Part shown: positions 59,782 to 64,000 of the stretch, one piece after another
How positions within the stretch are numbered: position 1 is the first letter of the stretch
How the letters are laid out: the number at the start of each line of letters is the position of its first letter
NCBI GenBank assembly: GCA_963736685.1
Contig: CAVTPZ010000022.1
Span: 54,028-118,027 of the forward strand
DNA length: 64,000 bases
Origin: DASUPK01 sp963736685
GTDB lineage: Bacteria; Actinomycetota; Thermoleophilia; Solirubrobacterales; 70-9
Direction of reading: 5' to 3'
The notes under the pieces: generated by a model
The model's input: only the letters and a program-made list of their open reading frames with translations
Told to the model about the DNA's origin: nothing
The model's database searches: none
Translations under genes and position numbers: made by a program

Positions 59782-62502
59782 CTACGGGACGGATTGGCCG
59801 GCGGCAGGCCGCGCGGGGGCTCGAGCGGGGAGCGGAAATCCCTCCTCCGCCCAGACGATCGCGGCCGGCAGGACCAGCATGACCCCGGCCAGCGCGACCA
59901 GCAGGTCGGCAACCGTGACCAGGCCGAAGTCACGGAGGACGGGGGCGACGGAGATCAGGCCGATGTCGTCGAGCAGGGGCAATCCGGCGATCGCGAGCAC
60001 CGCGAACCCGGCGATCGCCGTGACACCGGAGGCGAGGACAGCCGCGCCCGTGCGCAGATAGGTCCGCCGCAGCGCCTCGCCGACCGACTGGCCCGCCTTG
60101 CGCTCGGCCGTGTAGCGAGCGGAGAGGATCACGCTGAACTCGGTAGCGATCGCGATCACCAGAGCGCCCAGCGTCGCCGACATCGGGTTGAGCGAGATCC
60201 CGAGTGCCGCGACCACGAGGCCCGACCAGCCCGTGGCCATCAGGACCGGGATCAGGGGCACGACGGCGCGCCGGACCGAGCGGTAGATCAGCGACAGGAC
60301 GATCCCGACGGCCAGGATCCCGACGAGCGGAAGCCACCAGCGGCTGTGCGAGAGGTCGGTATTCGCTTCGGCCGCCAGCACCGGGAGTCCCGCGAGCTCG
60401 ACGGTGGTCCCCGGGGGCGGGCCGGGGCCGCCCGGGGGGTTGACCTGGGCGCGGATGTCATCGATCAACTTCTGCTGGTCGGAGAGCGGCTGAACCCTGA
60501 TGCCGAAGGCGATGTCGGCCGTGTCCCCGATCGGCGTCGTTCCTGCCGACGGATTGCACTCGCCTCGATGGCTGATCACGATCTGCGAGATGAAGCAGGG
60601 CAGCGCCTGGACCAGGGCATGCACGTCACCGACGCTCTGCCCCGTGGTGGAGCCCCCCGCGGACGCGGCGCTCGCTCCGCCGAAGAAGTCCGTGAGCGAG
60701 AGAGCCGGACAGATCTGGGCGTCCGCACAGCTGGGATTCGCTCCAGAGAAGCCGTGGCGCGCCAGGACGCGCTGTTGGAACCCCTCGGCCCATGAGATCA
60801 CCGCCGGACTCGTCGGATCCTGAGCCTTGATCGTGACGTTCACGTCGCCGGAGATTCCGGTCTGCTTTTCGAGCTCGTTCAGATCCTGGAGCGCGGCCAG
60901 GTGCGGCGGCGCGAGGTCGCGGATGTCGGTCTCCACCCCGGTCCCTGCGCTGGCGGCCCAGCCGCAGACGGCGAGCAGCAGACCGGCGGTCAGCACGCGC
61001 CTGGGACTGGCGAGCGCCATCGCGATCGCTGCGACGCCGATGGACTGGAGACGGGCCGCGGCGCCGGCGAACCGGCGCGGGACCTGGGATCCCGCCGGAG
61101 GCTCGCGTGATCCGCGCCAGCCCGAGAGACCGAGTGAGGCGAGCCCGCCGGTCAGCGCCACGACGAACGCCAGCGCCACGCCGACGACGAGCAGGAGACC
61201 GAACGAACGGACGAGAGGGCTCGGGGAGAGCGCGAAGGCGGCGAAGCCCGCGATGGTCGCCACGCAGGCGGCGCCGATCACCGGCCCGCCGCCGCTCGCT
61301 GCCGTGGCGACGGCCCGGCCGGGCGGTGCTCCCTCTGCCCTGGCCTCGTTGAACCTGGCCTGGAACTGGATCGCGTAGTCCACCGAGAGCCCGACGAGCA
61401 CGGGCAGCATCGCGATGGCGCCGACCGTCAGGGAGCCGCCGAACAGGGCCACCAGGCCCATCGTCATCGCCCCCGCCGCCACCGCGACGCCGAGGGGCAG
61501 CAGCCGCAGCGGCCGCGGCAGGATCAGCAGGAGGGTCAGGGCCATCACCAGGCCGGCCACCCCCAGCAACAGGAGCGTCTGGTTGCGGAGGTCACGGGCG
61601 CCCGCGTCGACGACGACCGGGGCGCCGGTGACGAGGTAGCTGCCGTCGCTGAGCTTGAAGCGGGGATCGGAGACGGCCTGCCGGAAGAGGCCGATCGCCT
61701 CGTGCCGCTCGGCGTCCGTCATGTCCGGCCGCAGCCGGACGATGATCTGGGCGGCGTTCCTGTTCGGGAAGAGGTAGCCGAACCTCTCCTTCGGCGTGCC
61801 CGCGGGCTTCGACTGGTCGAAGACGACGCGACTGACGAAGTTCGGATCGTCCAGGCGCGGAACCGAGGTGATTCCGTACTGCAGGGCAACCTGGATGAGC
61901 TGGCTCTGGAACTGCCCGAGGACCCCCTGGGCGGCGGCGTTGGCCGCCTGCTGCTGCTCGGCCGTCGAGGCGCCACGCCTGGCGGCCTCGCGCGCCGCGC
62001 GCCGGCCCGCGACCTGCGCCGCCTGGCTGGCGCCGCCGATCTGCCCTCGCAGGGCCTCCTGGATCCCGGCGACGCTCAGGTAGAGGAACGTCCCGGGGCC
62101 GAACACCGACTGGCTCGGGTGGAGCTTCGCGATCTGGTCGCAGACGGGCGGGAGCGGCTCCTTCTTGCGATGCGGCAGGGACGCGGCGAGCTGGGTTCCG
62201 CCGGCGAAGCATTCCTCGAGCTCGAACAGCGGCTCGAGATCCTTGGTGAGGACGAGCCGGCGCAGATCCTCCTTCGCCAGCACGATTACGGGCTCGTCGC
62301 CGAACTTCTCATGGAAGTCCTGGGTCGCCTGGTACTCGGACGATCCCTTGCTGACCAACGTGTCGGTCCCGGCGTTCGTGTCGAGCCGCGTGGCGGCGAA
62401 GATCCCTGCTCCCGTCAGCAGCACGATCGGCGCGATCAGCAGCCACGGCCAGCGCACGGCGACGCTCGCCACCCGCTCGAAGAACCCTCTCCCCGCGTTC
62501 AC
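59782..62502 (-). CDS. RND/MMPL-family exporter
   Basis: A 906-residue integral membrane protein of the RND superfamily, HpnN/MMPL type. It has 12 predicted helices in two halves with two large extracytoplasmic loops. The SSD-like helix pairs are visible as GAIAMLPVLVGLSVDYAIQFQARFNEAR in the first half and ALVIAIATEFSVILSARYTAERK in the second, the positions of the proton-relay Asp/Glu. Loop 1 holds the segment RKKEPLPPVCDQIAKLHPS. The substrate, probably a lipid, is unknown. Likely first gene of a four-gene operon. Confidence 0.88.
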   Translation of the reverse strand: MNAGRGFFERVASVAVRWPWLLIAPIVLLTGAGIFAATRLDTNAGTDTLVSKGSSEYQATQDFHEKFGDEPVIVLAKEDLRRLVLTKDLEPLFELEECFAGGTQLAASLPHRKKEPLPPVCDQIAKLHPSQSVFGPGTFLYLSVAGIQEALRGQIGGASQAAQVAGRRAAREAARRGASTAEQQQAANAAAQGVLGQFQSQLIQVALQYGITSVPRLDDPNFVSRVVFDQSKPAGTPKERFGYLFPNRNAAQIIVRLRPDMTDAERHEAIGLFRQAVSDPRFKLSDGSYLVTGAPVVVDAGARDLRNQTLLLLGVAGLVMALTLLLILPRPLRLLPLGVAVAAGAMTMGLVALFGGSLTVGAIAMLPVLVGLSVDYAIQFQARFNEARAEGAPPGRAVATAASGGGPVIGAACVATIAGFAAFALSPSPLVRSFGLLLVVGVALAFVVALTGGLASLGLSGWRGSREPPAGSQVPRRFAGAAARLQSIGVAAIAMALASPRRVLTAGLLLAVCGWAASAGTGVETDIRDLAPPHLAALQDLNELEKQTGISGDVNVTIKAQDPTSPAVISWAEGFQQRVLARHGFSGANPSCADAQICPALSLTDFFGGASAASAGGSTTGQSVGDVHALVQALPCFISQIVISHRGECNPSAGTTPIGDTADIAFGIRVQPLSDQQKLIDDIRAQVNPPGGPGPPPGTTVELAGLPVLAAEANTDLSHSRWWLPLVGILAVGIVLSLIYRSVRRAVVPLIPVLMATGWSGLVVAALGISLNPMSATLGALVIAIATEFSVILSARYTAERKAGQSVGEALRRTYLRTGAAVLASGVTAIAGFAVLAIAGLPLLDDIGLISVAPVLRDFGLVTVADLLVALAGVMLVLPAAIVWAEEGFPLPARAPARPAAGQSVP

Positions 62503-62566
62503 CGGCAGGAGGTTAGGGAGCGCGTATTAGGGGCGCGCTAATCGGCACTCGGGCGGCGGGGGTGGC

Positions 62567-62626
62567 GGGACGAGGTGACGATGGCGGGGCGAATCCGGGT
62601 GGCGGGGCGAACACCGGCAATGAAGG
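62567..62626. repeat. GGGRCGAAnnCCGG array (locus 2)
   Basis: GGGACGA (62567-62573), GGGGCGAATCCGG (62586-62598) and GGGGCGAACACCGG (62604-62617), followed by CAATGAAGG to 62626. This is the reverse-complement family of the locus 1 array at 2562-2618, whose minus strand also reads ...ACCGGCGATGAAGG. Confidence 0.55.
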
Positions 62627-62663
62627 AGACCCTGGGACCCAGGGCGGGTCGAGTGCGCAGATC

Positions 62664-62698
62664 GGAGACTTTGGGTGTCCATAGCGCCCAAAATCTCC
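62664..62698. repeat. Inverted repeat A with CCATAG loop
   Basis: GGAGACTTTGGG at 62664-62675 pairs with CCCAAAATCTCC at 62687-62698 (11 of 12) around TGTCCATAGCG. With the next hairpin it could terminate the MlaF-type gene on the minus strand. Confidence 0.6.
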
Positions 62699-62729
62699 GA
62701 AAGCGGTCGGCGGAAGCGTCCAAACAGGC

Positions 62730-62775
62730 CGATTGCAGCCTTATGGGCGCCATAGCCCCGGAAAAGCTGCAATCG
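62730..62775. repeat. Inverted repeat B with CCATAG loop
   Basis: CGATTGCAGC at 62730-62739 pairs perfectly with GCTGCAATCG at 62766-62775. The 26-nt loop contains ATGGGCGCCATAG, itself partly self-complementary, with the same CCATAGC as repeat A. Confidence 0.6.
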
Positions 62776-62817
62776 ACGCCCGGGGCGGCGCGAGACGCCG
62801 CCAAACGCCTGCGGCGC

Positions 62818-62870
62818 CCTTCATTGCCGCTTTTCAGCCACGGCCCGGGCCGCCTTCATTGCCGCTTTTC
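62818..62870. repeat. Two exact copies of an 18-mer
   Basis: CCTTCATTGCCGCTTTTC occurs at 62818-62835 and again at 62853-62870, 35 bp apart. CCTTCATTGCCGG in inverted orientation at 62614-62626 and CCTTCATCGCCGG at 2574-2586 are related. The rest of 62503-62934 holds no convincing gene. Confidence 0.65.
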
Positions 62871-62934
62871 CGAATTGCGCTTTCCGAGCCGCCGCCACGG
62901 CCCAGTCCATACAGAGGCGAGCCGCCGGCCCGCC

Positions 62935-63942
62935 TCAGTCCATCGCCAGCGGGCCCTTGACGTCTGCGTTCAGGAACTGGTTGACGAACTCGTTGCGCGA
63001 GTTGAAGAGCTCGTCCGCGGGGCCTGACTCGACGATCCGCCCCTTCCAGAGGACCGCGAGGAAGTCGGCGATCCGGCGGGCGGTGCCGAGGTCGTGGCTG
63101 ATCACCAGGTAGCAGCCGCCGTTCTCCTCATGGACCTCGCGGATCAGCTCGCAGAGCAGCGCGGTGCGAACGGGGTCGAGACCCGAGTCAGGCTCGTCGA
63201 ACATGACGATGGCCGGGTCGAGCACCAGCGACCGCGCGAAGCCGGCGCGCTTGCGCATCCCGCCGGAGAGCTCGTTCGGCATCTTGTACATCGCCTCGAC
63301 GAGGCCGACCTCGCGGAGCCGCCGGTTGACGATGTCCTCGATCTCGTCCTCGCCCTTGTCCGTGTGCTGGCGGAGCGGGAAAGCGGTGTTGTCGTAGACG
63401 TTCATCGAACCGAAGAGCGCGCCGTCCTGGAAGAGGAGGCCGAACTTCTTGCGGACCTCGAAGAGCTCGTCGTCGGTCATGTTCGGGATCGACTCGCCGT
63501 GCACGAGCACGTCGCCGGCGTCCGGGTAGAGCAGGCCGACGATGTGCTTGATCAGCACCGACTTGCCGGTTCCCGACGGCCCGAGCACCATCGAGATCAT
63601 GTTGTCCGGCAGGCCGAGGTTGCAGCCGTTCAGGATTCGGGTGCGGCCGAACTGCTTGACGAGGTCGATGATCTCGATCGCATCCTCGCCGCCGTGGTCG
63701 CGCTTCTTGCCCGTGTGCCACTTGTAGGGCTCCGGGTCGTCGGCCTCGACGCCGGGAATGATGTAGTCGCGCCGGGAGAAATCCTCCTCGCCGTAGCCCT
63801 GCGCGGCGAGCGGATCGCCTTCGATGTCGGCCTCCACCTCAGCGGCGGCCTGGTTCTCGTCGGTGGCCTCGTCGCCGTCGTCCGCGCGGCCGCGAGCCTC
63901 GTCCTCGATCTCCTGGGCCCGGCTTCTCTTCTCTTCTGCCAA
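62935..63942 (-). CDS. ABC transporter ATP-binding protein, MlaF/MceG type
   Basis: A 335-residue ATPase of the Mla/Mce lipid-transport group. A disordered acidic N-terminus of about 60 residues (EIEDEARGRADDGDEATDEN...) precedes the ATPase: Walker A VLGPSGTGKSVLIKHIVGL, Q-loop KFGLLFQDGALFGSMNVYDN, signature NELSGGMRKRAGFARSL, Walker B AIVMFDEPDSGLDPVR and the switch His in LVISHDLGTARRIAD. The QDGALF and SGGMRKR sequences are characteristic of MlaF/MceG. The TTG start has AGGAGG upstream. Permease and Mce genes are probably beyond the right edge. Confidence 0.92.
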   Translation of the reverse strand: MAEEKRSRAQEIEDEARGRADDGDEATDENQAAAEVEADIEGDPLAAQGYGEEDFSRRDYIIPGVEADDPEPYKWHTGKKRDHGGEDAIEIIDLVKQFGRTRILNGCNLGLPDNMISMVLGPSGTGKSVLIKHIVGLLYPDAGDVLVHGESIPNMTDDELFEVRKKFGLLFQDGALFGSMNVYDNTAFPLRQHTDKGEDEIEDIVNRRLREVGLVEAMYKMPNELSGGMRKRAGFARSLVLDPAIVMFDEPDSGLDPVRTALLCELIREVHEENGGCYLVISHDLGTARRIADFLAVLWKGRIVESGPADELFNSRNEFVNQFLNADVKGPLAMD

Positions 63943-64000
63943 CTGTTCTCACTCCTCCTTGCGCGTTTCCTTACCTGAGTTTAGGCAGGGGCAACCGCAA

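Overview
This 64 kb window is GC-rich chromosomal DNA with dense coding on both strands and many GTG and TTG starts. The content points to an actinobacterium, probably a deep-branching one such as Thermoleophilia (Solirubrobacterales). That placement is inferred from an actinobacterial integration host factor homologue, an F420-type LLM oxidoreductase, an Mce/Mla-type ATPase and the style of the lipoproteins; no 16S gene is present. I see no prophage, insertion sequence, CRISPR array, tRNA or rRNA.

Left part (1-18 kb): mostly minus-strand housekeeping genes in the order tilS, hpt, ftsH, (lipoprotein), folP, folB, folK, coaX, dusB, greA, lysS, clpC. This resembles the tilS-to-clpC block of Bacillus. 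It is interrupted by plus-strand genes (a GST-like protein, an epoxide-hydrolase-like protein, an ELWxxDGT repeat protein) and a secreted glycosidase. Together the block covers tRNA modification and charging, purine salvage, folate and CoA synthesis, and proteolysis.

18-26 kb: two tandem secreted CAP-domain proteins, a MerR-type HTH fused to a class III cyclase, an SCP2-like protein, phasin-like helical proteins, a nucleoside phosphorylase, and a large secreted peptidoglycan hydrolase combining SLT, a degenerate M23 domain and an M15-like domain.

26-34 kb: lipid catabolism. A fused 3-hydroxyacyl-CoA dehydrogenase/enoyl-CoA hydratase overlaps a sirtuin, and an acyl-CoA dehydrogenase lies 4 kb away. 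Both beta-oxidation genes carry a near-identical dyad (TTGAYTGGYCAGTCAR) at their promoters, which suggests one repressor. Between them lie a GNAT protein, two alpha/beta hydrolases, a PadR regulator beside an MFS transporter remnant, and an ExoD protein.

34-49 kb: a peroxiredoxin, a Ca2+/H+ antiporter, an FAD oxidoreductase, lipoproteins, a 1182-residue zinc-ribbon/cyclase/AAA/TPR signalling protein, and EVE and DUF2203 proteins. A polyphosphate-flavoured cluster follows (PPK2, MoxR-type ATPase, CoxE-type VWA protein, CHAD, CYTH).

49-52.7 kb: a TPP riboswitch drives a three-gene ABC importer of the ThiXYZ type, which converges with 110 bp of overlap on an F420-type oxidoreductase.

52.7-64 kb: an AlkA-like glycosylase; a divergent pair made of a serine-palmitoyltransferase-like enzyme and a GNAT-fold protein resembling bacterial ceramide synthase (a candidate sphingolipid cassette); an actinobacterial IHF; an operon of an RND/MMPL exporter, a thioredoxin-fold protein, a B3/B4 protein and a membrane protein; a repeat-rich 430-bp intergenic region; and an MlaF/MceG-type ATPase.
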